Under the pieces are notes generated by a model. The model was given only the letters and a program-made list of their open reading frames with translations. It was not told the DNA's origin and searched no databases. The position numbers were made by a program, and so were the translations under genes. A DNA stretch of 64,000 nucleotides from Planctomycetota bacterium (GTDB lineage: Bacteria > Planctomycetota > J058 > JAJDCQ01): positions 62,001-126,000 of the forward strand of contig JAJDCQ010000039.1 of the NCBI GenBank assembly GCA_029260755.1, in the 5' to 3' direction. Positions 40,555-50,700 of this stretch are shown piece after piece. The first letter of the stretch is position 1, and every line of letters begins with the position of its first letter.

Positions 40555-42855
40555 TCAACGCCGTCCGCGGCGGTTCCGCGAGCTGCGGCTGCGGACGCGG
40601 CGCGCGTTCGTGTTGCCCATGGCCTGCTCGCCGACCACGCCGTAGCCGCGGCCCGGGCGCGGGGCGGTCACGCCCTCGACGAGGCGGGAGGCGACCTGCG
40701 GCGTGCTGATCCCGGCCCGCTCGAAGCCGCGCCGGAGCGACTCGAGCTCGGCGGTGCTCATCCGCTGGGCGAACATGCCGTTGGTCGCGGCCTTCTCGAT
40801 GTTCAGGCGGCCCGAGTTGGCGCGGTTGAGCGCCTCCATCGAGAGGAGGAACATGGCGCGGCTGCGGAAGGTCTTCGCCTCCGCCTCGCTCATGCCCTCG
40901 GTCGCCCCGTCGAGCTTGTCGAGGGTGCCCTTGCTGATCCGGATCGTGGTGCCCTGACGCTTCATCTGGGCGGTGACCTTGTCGCGACCGTCCTCGGTGA
41001 CGATGACCTCGAGCGACTGGTGACCGCTCTGGTTCATCCAGTGGATGCTCGGGAACGCGTTCTTCGCGCCGGCCCGCACGGCGTCGCGGAGGCCCTCGGC
41101 CTCGGGCTGCAGGCGGTGGATCCGCGGCGCGGTCGTCTGCTCGGTCGTCTCGTTCGCCGCCGCCGCCGCCGCCTCGACGACGGGCCGGTTCGCCACCTCG
41201 GCGCTGGCGTTGGCGTTGACGTTGGCGCCGGCGTTCGCGTTCGTGGTCGAACGGTTGCCGCCGTTGCGGGCCGACTCGATCGAGACGACGTTCTCGGCGT
41301 TCGCGCCGCGGTTGCCGGTGCTGGTCTCACGAGCGAGGGTGCTCGCCATGCCCTCGGCCGACCGCGCCGACCGCTCGGCCTCGCGCGACTCGACGAAGCT
41401 CGCCCAGCGGTTACGGCCGGTCTCGGCGCGGAAGCGCTCGTTGAGCCGGTCGATCTCGGCCGGCTTCTCGAGGCCGAGCTCGTACCACTCGAAGAGCTTC
41501 TTCGTCTTGCCGGCGTCCTTGAAGCCCTCGTTGACGAAGTCGTGAAGGACGCGGCGGACGCGGGTGGCGATCGCGCCGTGGCGGCTGCCGAACTCGCCGG
41601 CGTGGACCCGCTCGGCCAGCTTGATCACGCGCCGGGTGTACTCGGCCTTCTTCTTCTCGATCTGCTCCTGGACGCGCTCGGGGATCGCGCGGTCGTGCTC
41701 GATCGGGAGGAACAGCCAGTTGAAGGCGCTCGGCAGGAGCATCTTCTTGCCGTTCTTGGTGTCGGCGGTCGCCATCGTCTCGATCGCGGAGGCGAGCTGC
41801 TCGGGCGTGAGGCTCGTCGAGACGCCGAAGCGCTCGCGGAGGCCGTTCATCTCGTTGCCGAGCCACTTGAGCTCGTTCGGCTCCCAGCTGCCCGCGCCGT
41901 GCCAGCCGAAGGTGCGGAACTTGATCACCTCGCGGCTGCTGTGCTCGCGGAACGGGGAGTCCGCGTCGAACGCGAACGGGCCGAACTCGCCCCCGCCGAA
42001 CGCGTTCGCCGTCATCCGGACGTAGCGCTCGATCCGATCGACGTCCCGCATGAGGCCGCGGAACTCGACGTCGAGGAGGTTGCCGCCGGCGTCGCCCCGA
42101 AGGCGGCTCACCCGGATTCCGCGGCGCTCGATGATGTCCTTGGCGGCGTTCGGGTTCTCGGCGGCGAAGGCGGCGAACGCCTTCTCGAGCTCGCCCATGT
42201 TCATGGGCTGGTTGTCCATCGACTTGAGGACGAAGTCGGTCCGCTGCTGCACGGTGTGGGCGCGCTTGAGCCAGATCGCCCAGCTCACCCGGCGGAACCA
42301 GTCCGCCACGCTCGCGGCGCTCGAGGCGTTGGTCGTATCGGGGAAGCGGGTGTGGACGTGGAACGCGATCGTCTCGCGGACGTCGGCCTTGAGGCGTCGG
42401 ATGTCGGCCATCGCGGCCTGCGGGTTGTCGTAGGGCTTACTCCGCACCTCGATGTGCGGGATGTTCATGTGGCCGTACCACGAGACCGAGCCGTCGAGCA
42501 TCGGGTACTTCGACGTGTTGATCTCGAAGTTCGTCGAGTGGTGGCCGCCCTTGTAGGACTCGAAGAAGAAGCCGGTCCGCTCGCGCGTCGACATGCTCTC
42601 CCAGTTGCTGACCTTCTCCTGCTCGGCGGCGCTCCACGACGAGCCCGCCTTCGGGCGGATGAAGCGCATGAGCGAGTGCGACGCCGTCCGGCCGTTCGGC
42701 CCGCTTCCGTGGGTGGTCGTCTTCAGCTCGAAGCCGACCGTCATGTGGCCCTCGCCGACGTTGACGCGGGTCGGGATCTCCTGCGCCTGCGCGATCGCGG
42801 GAGCGATCAGCAGGGCGGTCACGAGGGCGAAGGTTGCCAGGGCGGGACGTCTCAT
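40555..42855 (-). CDS. secreted protein of unknown function, paralogue of the 35470-37686 product
   Basis: 766 residues from ATG 42855 (GAGAGG upstream), with a signal peptide ending AIAQA-QE. It shares blocks with its paralogue over nearly the full length (MTVGFELKT, SHSLMRFI, FHVHTRFPDT, SMDNQPMN, RRGIRVSR, LLPSAFNWLFLPIEHDRAIPE, LHDFVNEG). A low-complexity Asn/Ala segment (RSTTNANAGANVNANASAE, about 530-550) is present only here. The C-terminus is Arg-rich (SRSSRNRRGRR). No catalytic motif is evident. It lies 231 nt from the kinase stop upstream, in a stretch with no gene. Confidence 0.85.
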   Translation of the reverse strand: MRRPALATFALVTALLIAPAIAQAQEIPTRVNVGEGHMTVGFELKTTTHGSGPNGRTASHSLMRFIRPKAGSSWSAAEQEKVSNWESMSTRERTGFFFESYKGGHHSTNFEINTSKYPMLDGSVSWYGHMNIPHIEVRSKPYDNPQAAMADIRRLKADVRETIAFHVHTRFPDTTNASSAASVADWFRRVSWAIWLKRAHTVQQRTDFVLKSMDNQPMNMGELEKAFAAFAAENPNAAKDIIERRGIRVSRLRGDAGGNLLDVEFRGLMRDVDRIERYVRMTANAFGGGEFGPFAFDADSPFREHSSREVIKFRTFGWHGAGSWEPNELKWLGNEMNGLRERFGVSTSLTPEQLASAIETMATADTKNGKKMLLPSAFNWLFLPIEHDRAIPERVQEQIEKKKAEYTRRVIKLAERVHAGEFGSRHGAIATRVRRVLHDFVNEGFKDAGKTKKLFEWYELGLEKPAEIDRLNERFRAETGRNRWASFVESREAERSARSAEGMASTLARETSTGNRGANAENVVSIESARNGGNRSTTNANAGANVNANASAEVANRPVVEAAAAAANETTEQTTAPRIHRLQPEAEGLRDAVRAGAKNAFPSIHWMNQSGHQSLEVIVTEDGRDKVTAQMKRQGTTIRISKGTLDKLDGATEGMSEAEAKTFRSRAMFLLSMEALNRANSGRLNIEKAATNGMFAQRMSTAELESLRRGFERAGISTPQVASRLVEGVTAPRPGRGYGVVGEQAMGNTNARRVRSRSSRNRRGRR

Positions 42856-43086
42856 CGCGGGCCTCTCTCTCCGATTCGTTCTCGTCCCCCGGGTCCACGT
42901 CGTCGAGGGGGACGCAACAGCTCGAATGCAAGGGGCATACCGCGACATTCAGGCTCACTGATGAGACGTATATCGACCTAAGTCGTTCTTTTCCGGTCGG
43001 GCGGTCCGGGTGGGGGCGAGACGGATTCGTCACGGAAAGGCCGACCGGGACGCATCCGTGACGGCCTGCAACCCGAAGGGAGCGCG

Positions 43087-46000
43087 CTACCAGAGGCGGA
43101 TCAGCATCCCGACGCCGCTCGAGGAGCCGGTCGCGATGAAGCGACCCCGGGGACCCCAGACGATCGTGCGCGAGGCCCCGTCGGCGGGCAGCACCGCCAG
43201 GATCCGGTGCGGAGCGTCGACCCCGATGATCCGGGTTCCCTCCTTCTTCTGCGCGAGGGCGATCCACCGTCCGTCGGGGCTCCACGTGACGCCCATCGCC
43301 AGCCGCCCGACGACCTCGGTCAGCTTCGTCGGCAGGCGCTTCCCGGTGGCGAGATCGTGGACCTCGACACCCCAGCCGGCGGTGAGGAGGAGGGGGCGTC
43401 GCGGGTGGAACGCGAGGCCGTTCGCGTAGCTGCTTCCCGTGAGCCGGGCCGCGATCTCGCCCGACGGCACCCGCACGATGTGGCGAGCTCCCTCGGTCGA
43501 GACGGCGGCGAGCTGGCCGTCGGCATCGACCGCGACGTTGTTGAGCTTCGCGTCGAACGTGACCGACGTGAGCGGCGTCGTGCTCGCGCGCGACCACACC
43601 TTGAGGGTCGCGTCCGCGCCGACCGAGACGACGTGATCGCCCCCGGCGAAGCCGACGCCCGTCACCGGACCGACGTGCCCCTCGAACGTGCGCGCGAGCT
43701 TCCCGCTCCGGGCATCGAAGACCCGGACGAGGCCGTCGGCGCAGCCGGTTCCCACCCATCGGTTGTCCGGGCTCCAGGCGAGGGCGGTGATGCTGCTGGG
43801 ATGCGTCGGCGCCGCCATGACCTCGCGTCCGTCGGCCGTCGCGATGACGTGGACCCTCTTCCGCGTTCCGCGCCAGCCGCCGAACGCGGCGTAGCGCCCG
43901 TCGGGCGACATCGCGGCCGAGTAGCCGTCGCCGTCGGTCTTCCAGACGACCTCCGGGGTGAGCTCCGCCGGGATCCTCGACGAGCCGCGCTCGGGAGGAG
44001 GCGCCGGTGCGCCGGACACCGGAGGAGAGGGTTCGCCCGCGGCCGGGTCGTCGGGGTCGAGGCCGCCGGTCTCGCCCGACTCGAGGCGCCCGAGGAGCGG
44101 CCGGAGGGCCTCGAGGTCCTCCCCCGCCCGCTCCGCCCGCGCGACGCGCTTGCGGACCGCCGCGGCGACCCGGCCGTCGGGGTCCGGCCCGCGCAGCGCG
44201 GTGACGAGGAGCATGATCAGCCGGCGGCGCGAGGTCGTCGCGACCGGGCTCTCCGCGTCGAGGGCCACGAGCGCGTCGAGCTGTTGCGCGTCGAGCTGGG
44301 CGAGCGTCTCGTCGCGCGTCAGCCGGCGGCTCGCGCCGCCGCGGCGGAAGATCACCTCGTCCTCGCGCGCCGAGCGGAAGCTCCAGGCCGTCTCGCCCAC
44401 GCGGAGGACGAGGTCGACCTCGTCGCCGCGGTCGAGGTTGCGGCGGGCGGTCCGGATGAACGCGTCGGCGTCGTCGACGATGGCGCCGAGGCGCGCGCGG
44501 GCGAGGGCGAGCGGGCCGACCTCGAGGGCGGGGACGGCCCGCTCGTCGAGGAGGGCGCGGGCGGCGGCGACGTCGCGGTCGCCGAGCGCGTCGAGGACCG
44601 ACTCCTCGAGGGGCGCGACGAGCGGCGTCTCCTCATCCGCGAGCGCCGCGCGGCGCTCCGCGAGGCGGACGCGGAGCCGCCCGAGCCGCACGCGCACGTC
44701 GTCGGCGCCGGGGCGGTCCTCGTCCGGAGGCGCGAGCGTGGCGAGCGCCCCATCGTGGGCCGCGAGCGACTCGAGCGCCGCCGCGCGCTCCGCCGGAGGC
44801 GCGGGCGTGAGCGCGGCCTCGAGCGTCGCGACCCGCTCGGCGAGGGCGTCCCACGCGAGGGCGATCGCGTCCGGGGCCGACTCCGGGGCGGGTGTCGCTT
44901 CCGCGGGCTCGGGCGCGGGCGTCGTGTCCGTCGGCGCCGGCGTGGCGTCCGGCTCGGCGGTCTCGGGCTCGGGCCGCGTCTCCGGCTCGGGCGAGGGGCG
45001 CGGTCGGGGGGAAGGCGTCGCTGCCGTGGCGACGTCGCCCCGCGTCGCGCCGCCGGCGAGCGACGCGTCCGCCCCGCTCGACCGTCCGCTCCGTCCGATC
45101 ACGAAGGCGAGGACCGCGACCGCGATCACGACCGCGACGGCCGCCACGATCGGCCAGGGTGAGGCGGCGGTCCGCGCCGCCGGCCGCCGTTCGCTCGGCG
45201 ACGGGCGCCGCGATCGCTCCGAGGTCCGCCGACCGCGAGGGACCCGGCCGCTGGCCCGCCCATCGGCTCTCCCGTCGTCGGTCGGGGCGCCGAGCCGCGC
45301 GACGACCGCCTCCATCGTCGCGGGCCGATCGGCGGGGTCGGGCGAGAGCATCGCATCGATGAGCGCCGCCTCGTGCCCGGGGAGCGCGGGGCATCGGGTC
45401 GCGACCGGCGCCGGCGCGCCGGCGAGGATCCGCGCCGCGAGCTCGATCATCGCTCCTTGCCCGTGCGGCGGCTCGCCGACGACGAGCTCGTGGAAGAGCG
45501 CGCCGAGCGAGTAGAGGTCGGCGCGCGCGTCGACCCGCTCGCCCCGGACCGCCTCGGGCGCCATGTAGGCCGCGGTTCCCAGCGCGGTGCCGGTCCGGGT
45601 GAGGCTTCCGCTCGCGTCGCGGTCGACGGCGCGGACGAGGTCGAAGTCGGTCAGGCGCGCGACGCCGTCGGTCCCCATGAGGACGTTGCTCGGCTTGACG
45701 TCGCGGTGGATGAGCCCCTCGCGATGGAGGTAGCCGAGGGCCGCGGCGAGCGCGGCGATCACCGCGCGCGCCTGCTCGGGCGGGAGCGACCCGCGCTGCC
45801 TGAGGGTGGCGGCGAGCGAGGGTCCGTCGATGAACGTCATCACGACGAAGGGACGATCGTCCGCGGTGACGCCGCCGTCGAGGATGCGCACGAGGCCGGG
45901 GTGCTGGAGCCGCGCGGCGAGCTGGCAGCTCCGGACGAACCGCTCGCGACCGAGGCTGGCGCCGTCGCTCCGGGGGGTCATCACCTTGACGGCCGCCTCG

Positions 46001-46161
46001 ACGCCGGACCGCTCGTGGCGGCCGAGGTAGACGACGCCGAGCCCGCCGCGCCCGATCGCCCGGAGGAGCCGCCACGGGCCGACGCTCGCGCCGACGGCGG
46101 CGTCGGCTCCCCCGCGGAGGGCGGCCTGAAGCTCGCCGAGGTCGTTTCGGTCGTCGGTCAG
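43087..46161 (-). CDS. Ser/Thr kinase-WD40 with atypical active site; start uncertain
   Basis: About 1024 residues if translation starts at CTG 46161, which has GGAG 9 nt upstream. No in-frame ATG or GTG lies nearer; the next ATG, around 46393, would add an unlikely Arg-rich stretch. Kinase domain at about 27-290: GRGGLGVVYLG, AAVKVM, HRDVKPSNVLMG. The alpha-C Glu position reads FVRSCQ, and the magnesium motif is DFD (LTDFDLVRAV), not DFG. A membrane segment lies at about 332-355, followed by a Pro/Glu/Thr-rich spacer, a helical region and C-terminal WD40 repeats (about 745-1024; ALAWSPDNRWVGTGCADG, GVTWSPDGRWIALAQ). It may have reduced or non-canonical catalysis. The gap 46162-46444 to the efflux operon holds no gene. 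Confidence 0.85.
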   Translation of the reverse strand: MTDDRNDLGELQAALRGGADAAVGASVGPWRLLRAIGRGGLGVVYLGRHERSGVEAAVKVMTPRSDGASLGRERFVRSCQLAARLQHPGLVRILDGGVTADDRPFVVMTFIDGPSLAATLRQRGSLPPEQARAVIAALAAALGYLHREGLIHRDVKPSNVLMGTDGVARLTDFDLVRAVDRDASGSLTRTGTALGTAAYMAPEAVRGERVDARADLYSLGALFHELVVGEPPHGQGAMIELAARILAGAPAPVATRCPALPGHEAALIDAMLSPDPADRPATMEAVVARLGAPTDDGRADGRASGRVPRGRRTSERSRRPSPSERRPAARTAASPWPIVAAVAVVIAVAVLAFVIGRSGRSSGADASLAGGATRGDVATAATPSPRPRPSPEPETRPEPETAEPDATPAPTDTTPAPEPAEATPAPESAPDAIALAWDALAERVATLEAALTPAPPAERAAALESLAAHDGALATLAPPDEDRPGADDVRVRLGRLRVRLAERRAALADEETPLVAPLEESVLDALGDRDVAAARALLDERAVPALEVGPLALARARLGAIVDDADAFIRTARRNLDRGDEVDLVLRVGETAWSFRSAREDEVIFRRGGASRRLTRDETLAQLDAQQLDALVALDAESPVATTSRRRLIMLLVTALRGPDPDGRVAAAVRKRVARAERAGEDLEALRPLLGRLESGETGGLDPDDPAAGEPSPPVSGAPAPPPERGSSRIPAELTPEVVWKTDGDGYSAAMSPDGRYAAFGGWRGTRKRVHVIATADGREVMAAPTHPSSITALAWSPDNRWVGTGCADGLVRVFDARSGKLARTFEGHVGPVTGVGFAGGDHVVSVGADATLKVWSRASTTPLTSVTFDAKLNNVAVDADGQLAAVSTEGARHIVRVPSGEIAARLTGSSYANGLAFHPRRPLLLTAGWGVEVHDLATGKRLPTKLTEVVGRLAMGVTWSPDGRWIALAQKKEGTRIIGVDAPHRILAVLPADGASRTIVWGPRGRFIATGSSSGVGMLIRLW

Positions 46162-46444
46162 GGTCCTGGGCTCCGCTTCACGGTAGCACCTGCCCGGGGC
46201 CGTCGCCGAGGAGCCGCGCGTGAAGCCGGGCCCTCCCCGGCATCCAAATCGGGACCGATCACCGAAACCACCACCCTTGCATGTCTTGTAGGAACCTCGC
46301 GGCGAGCGCGGCGCGCGAGGTCGACGCGGCGCGTTAATTCGCCTAACACTCTCGGCGACCCGCCCGTAGATGGACGCGCGTACTTCAGCTCTCATCATTG
46401 GGCGACGGACGGTCGCCGCCGAGACCAGGAGCTCCGATTCCCTC

Positions 46445-47788
46445 ATGCGCACCTTGCCCCGAACCTCCGGGCCCGCTCCCGCCCGGGCGGTCGCCCTGTT
46501 GGCCCTCCTCGTCGGGCTCGCGCCCGGCTGCATCGAGCAGCCCGCCGACGCGGACGCCTCGAAGAAGGACGAGGAGAGTCCCGAGGACGCGCCCGTTCTC
46601 GTCCGGACCGTGCAGGTCGGCGAGGGCGACCTCAGCCGCGGTCTCCGCGCGACGGCGACGCTCGAGAGCGAGCGGCGCGCGCAGCTCTCGCTCCAGGCGT
46701 CGGGGCTCGTCTCCGAGGTCAGCGTCGACGTGGGGATGCCGGTCACCGCGGGGCAGCTCCTGGTCACGCTCGACGCGCGGCAGCTCGATCTCGCCCGCCG
46801 CGAGGCGGAGCTCGCGATGAACGAGTCGGCCGAGCGCACTCGCGAGCTCGACCTCGCCGTCCTCGAGGCGAGCCAGCGCCTCGAGCAGAGCAAGCTCGAG
46901 GAGGAGGAGGCGCTCGCCGCCCACGCCCGTCAGCGGAAGCTCGCCTACGACGACCTCGTCCGCGAGGACGCGGTCGAGACGGCTCGATACACCGCGGAGA
47001 AGGCGACGCTCGCCGTCAAGAACGCGCAGATCGCCGTCGGCAAGGCGGCGATCACCGCCGCGAACGCGCGCACCGCCGTTCGGAAGGCGCAGCTCGCGTA
47101 CGAGCGCGCGATGATCGACTGGTACAATGGCCGGCTCTACGCTCCCTTCGACGGGGTGATCGCCTCGCGGAGCGTGCGTCCAGGCGAGCAGGTGAGCGCC
47201 GGTCAGGTCGTCTTCGAGCTCGCCGACCCCCGCGCGCTGCGCGCTCCGGTCTTCCTCCCGCAGAAGCACATCGGGCGGCTGTCGGAGGGCATGCGGATCG
47301 AGGTGACGGCCAATGGCCGGGTCGCGCCGGGGTCGGTCCTCCGGCTGCCGCGCACCGTCGACCCCGCGACCGGCAACGTGCGCCTCGAGGTCTCGGTCGA
47401 CGAGCCCGACGGGTTCCTGCCCGGCATGTTCGTCTCGCTCCTCATCGTGACGGACCGGCGTGAGGGCGTGCCCGTCGTCCCGAAGAAGGCGGTGCGGCTC
47501 GACGGCGAGGGCGCGATCGTCTACCGGGTCGACCGGGTCGACGACGCCGACGTCGCCCACGAGGTCCACTTCATGCCGGGTCTCGAGGACTCGGACAACG
47601 TCGAGGTGACCGGCGGCGTGCTCGCCGCGGGCGACCGGATCGTCCTGATCGGCGTCGAGCAGCTCTCCGACGGATCGAAGGTCCAGGAGGCCGGCGCGCC
47701 GGCGATCGGCGGAGCGGCAGGCGGCGGCAGCAGCGACGCCGGCGCCGATCACGGCGAGACCTCGGCGCACGACGGCGCCGACGGGTGA
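46445..47788 (+). CDS. RND efflux periplasmic adaptor (membrane fusion protein)
   Basis: 447 residues from ATG 46445; an upstream in-frame ATG at 46370 is less likely since the signal peptide begins here (ALLALLVGLAPGC, possible lipid attachment at Cys29). Family features: first lipoyl half (RRAQLSLQASGLVSEVSVDVGMPVTAGQ, about 75-102), a long helical hairpin full of Glu/Ala, second half LYAPFDGVIASRSVRPGEQV, then beta-barrel and membrane-proximal domains. It links the inner-membrane pump to an outer-membrane channel. First of a three-gene operon; it overlaps the pump gene by GTGA. No outer-membrane factor gene is in the window. Confidence 0.94.
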   Translation: MRTLPRTSGPAPARAVALLALLVGLAPGCIEQPADADASKKDEESPEDAPVLVRTVQVGEGDLSRGLRATATLESERRAQLSLQASGLVSEVSVDVGMPVTAGQLLVTLDARQLDLARREAELAMNESAERTRELDLAVLEASQRLEQSKLEEEEALAAHARQRKLAYDDLVREDAVETARYTAEKATLAVKNAQIAVGKAAITAANARTAVRKAQLAYERAMIDWYNGRLYAPFDGVIASRSVRPGEQVSAGQVVFELADPRALRAPVFLPQKHIGRLSEGMRIEVTANGRVAPGSVLRLPRTVDPATGNVRLEVSVDEPDGFLPGMFVSLLIVTDRREGVPVVPKKAVRLDGEGAIVYRVDRVDDADVAHEVHFMPGLEDSDNVEVTGGVLAAGDRIVLIGVEQLSDGSKVQEAGAPAIGGAAGGGSSDAGADHGETSAHDGADG

Positions 47789-50700
47789 GCGACGCCGCCA
47801 ACGCTGCCGACGCCGGCGACGAGCCGCGACCCGAGCGCGACCTCGGCTCGTCCGGCGGCATCCTCGGCGTCACGGTGAGGCGCCCGGTCGGCGTCTTCAT
47901 GGCGCTCCTCGCGGTCGCCCTCTTCGGCTGGACGAGCCTCGGGCGGCTGCCGCTGAACCTCCTCCCCGAGCTCAGCTTCCCGACCCTCACCGTCCGCACG
48001 ACGTGGGAGGGCGCTGCGCCCGAGGAGATGGAGGAGCGGGTCACCCGACCGCTCGAGGAGGGCCTCCGGGTCGTCCCCGGCCTGGTCGAGGCGAGCAGCG
48101 TCACGCGGGCGAACACCTCGAGCATCCGGCTGCGGTTCGCCTGGGGCACCGACATGCGCTTCGCGGCGCAGGACGTCGCCGAGCGGATCCAGCAGACGCG
48201 GAACCAGCTCCCGCGCGACGTCGACGCGCCGCTCGTCCTCCGCTACGACCCGACCCTCGAGCCGGTCCTCCGGCTCGCCGCGGTCGGGCGCGCGGATGCG
48301 ACGTCCCTGCGTCACTACGCCGAGGACGAGCTGAGCCGCTCGCTCGAGAAGCTCGAGGGCGTCGCGGCGGCCAAGATCCAGGGCGGGCTCGAGGAGGAGA
48401 TCCACGTCGACCTCTCCGAGGACCTCCTCTCGTCCTCGGGTCTGACGGTCCAGGCGGTCGAGGCGCGCCTCCAGCAGGAGAACGTCGACGTCGCCGCCGG
48501 GCTGCTCCTCGACGGCGACACCGAGTACCTCGTCCGCACCGCCAATCGGCTGACGAGCGTCGGCGAGCTCGAGGACATCATCGTCGGGCGCCGCGGCGAC
48601 GCGATCATCCGCCTGCGCGATGTCGGGAAGGTGCGGCGCGCCGCCCGCGACCGCGACGTGATCATCCGGGTCGACGGTCGCGAGGGCGTCCTCCTCGAGA
48701 TCCATCGCGAGGCGGGCGCGAACCTGGTCGCCGTCGCGAGCTCCGTCCGCGAGGCGGTCTTCGGGACGGCGGTTCAGCAGGCCTACGTCGAGAAGCACCG
48801 AGAGCGGCTGCTGCGCGACAAGGCGAGCCTCTCGCGCGCGATCGCGGCGACGAAGGGACCGCCTGGCGCGCGCGCCGACGACGGGACGGCGGGCGCCGAG
48901 CGCGGCGCCGACGACGGCGGGAAGAAGAGCAAGGACGGCAAGGACGACGAGGACGGCGAGGGACGCGGCAAGGCGAAGGGCAAGGGCAAGGGCGGCTGGG
49001 GCGAGTGGGAGATGACCCCCGAGCAGAAGCAGCGCCTGGCCGACCGCCAGATGACCGCCTTCATGGCGTGGAACACGCCCGACGACGTCGACCTCGTCCT
49101 CCTCGAGGACGGCAGCGTGTTCGTCCGCGACGCGCTGAACGAGGTCCAGAGCGCGGTGATCGTCGGCGGCCTCCTCGCGATCCTGATCCTCTTCCTCTTC
49201 CTCCGTCAGCTCCGGCCGACCCTCATCGTCGCGATCTCGCTCCCGGCGAGCGTCCTGTTCACGTTCGCGACGATGTTCCTGGCCGACGTCAGCCTGAACC
49301 TGATGAGCCTGGGCGGGCTCGCCCTCGGCGTCGGGATGCTCGTCGACAACTCGATCGTCGTGCTCGAGAGCATCACGCGATGTTCCGAGGAGGGCGACGA
49401 CCTCGTCCGCGCCACCATGCGCGGCACCCGCGAGGTCGGCAGCGCGGTGATCGCGTCGACCCTGACGACCGTCGCCGTGTTCCTGCCGATCATCTTCGTC
49501 GAGGGGGTCGCCGGGCAGATCTTCCGCGACCAGGCGGTCACCGTCGTCCTGAGCCTGCTCGCGAGCCTCGTGGCGGCGCTGTTCCTGATCCCGATGCTCG
49601 CGAGCCGCCGGCTCCCCGACGGGGTCGGCTCGACCGGCGACGACGACGGCTCGCGCGCGCCCGCCTCGGCCGGGTCGGGCGAGCTGCCGCGTCCGTGGAC
49701 GTTCTCGGCGACGCGCGGCCGCGCCGCGGCCGTGTGGTCGGGACCGTGGCTCGGGAAGCCGCTCGCCCTCGTCACGCTCCTCGTCCTGCCGTTCATCGAG
49801 CTCGTCGGCCTGCTCATCTACCTCGTCGTGATCGTCTGCCTCGGCTGGCTCGCCGGCCTCGTCCTGCGTCGCGGCGGCGCCCTCGGCTGGCTCCTCGTCC
49901 CGATCACCTGGCCGTTCGACCGGATGTATCGGGCGACCGAGGTCGGCTACCGGCCGCTCCTCGCGAGCGCGCTCCGGCACCGGTCGGCCACCCTCATCGC
50001 GTCGGTCGCCCTCTGCGGCTACGCGGTCCTCCTCTACCCGCGGCTCGGCGCCGAGCTCCTCCCGCGGATCCACCAGGGGAGCTTCAACGTCGAGGCGAGC
50101 CTTCCGGTCACGACGCCGGTCGGGGAGACCGACCGGGTCCTCGCCGGGATGGCGCCGCGCCTGCGCGCGATCCCCGGCGTGGCGCAGGTCGTCGGCGTCT
50201 CGGGCGTGAGCCGCACCGACCTCGAGGCGGCCGACGAGGGCGCCAACACCGGCGAGCTGCGGGTGAAGCTCGCGGCCGACCGGGCCGACGCCGCCGGCGA
50301 GGCCGCCGTCGTCGAGCGGGTCCGCGAGGCGATCGCGGCCGCTCCGGAGCTCAACGGTCCGCGGATCGAGTTCCCCGAGCTGGTGAGCATCGAGAGCACC
50401 CTCGATGTCGAGATCGTCGAGGACGACCTCGGCAGCCTGCACGCGACGGCCCGGAAGGCCGCGCGCGTCCTCGAGGACCTCCCGTTCCTGGCGGATGTCC
50501 AGGCGGGTCTCGGCGGCGGGACGCCCGAGGTGGTGCTCCAGCTCGAGCCCGAGGTGCTCGCGCGGCACAACCTGAACCGGCGCCAGGTCGCCGAGACCGT
50601 CCGGGCGAAGCTCCAGGGCAACGCCACGACCCGGCTCTCGGGCGCGCGCCGGCTCGACATCCGGGTCTCGCTCGACGACGCCGAGCTCCAGGGCGTCGAG

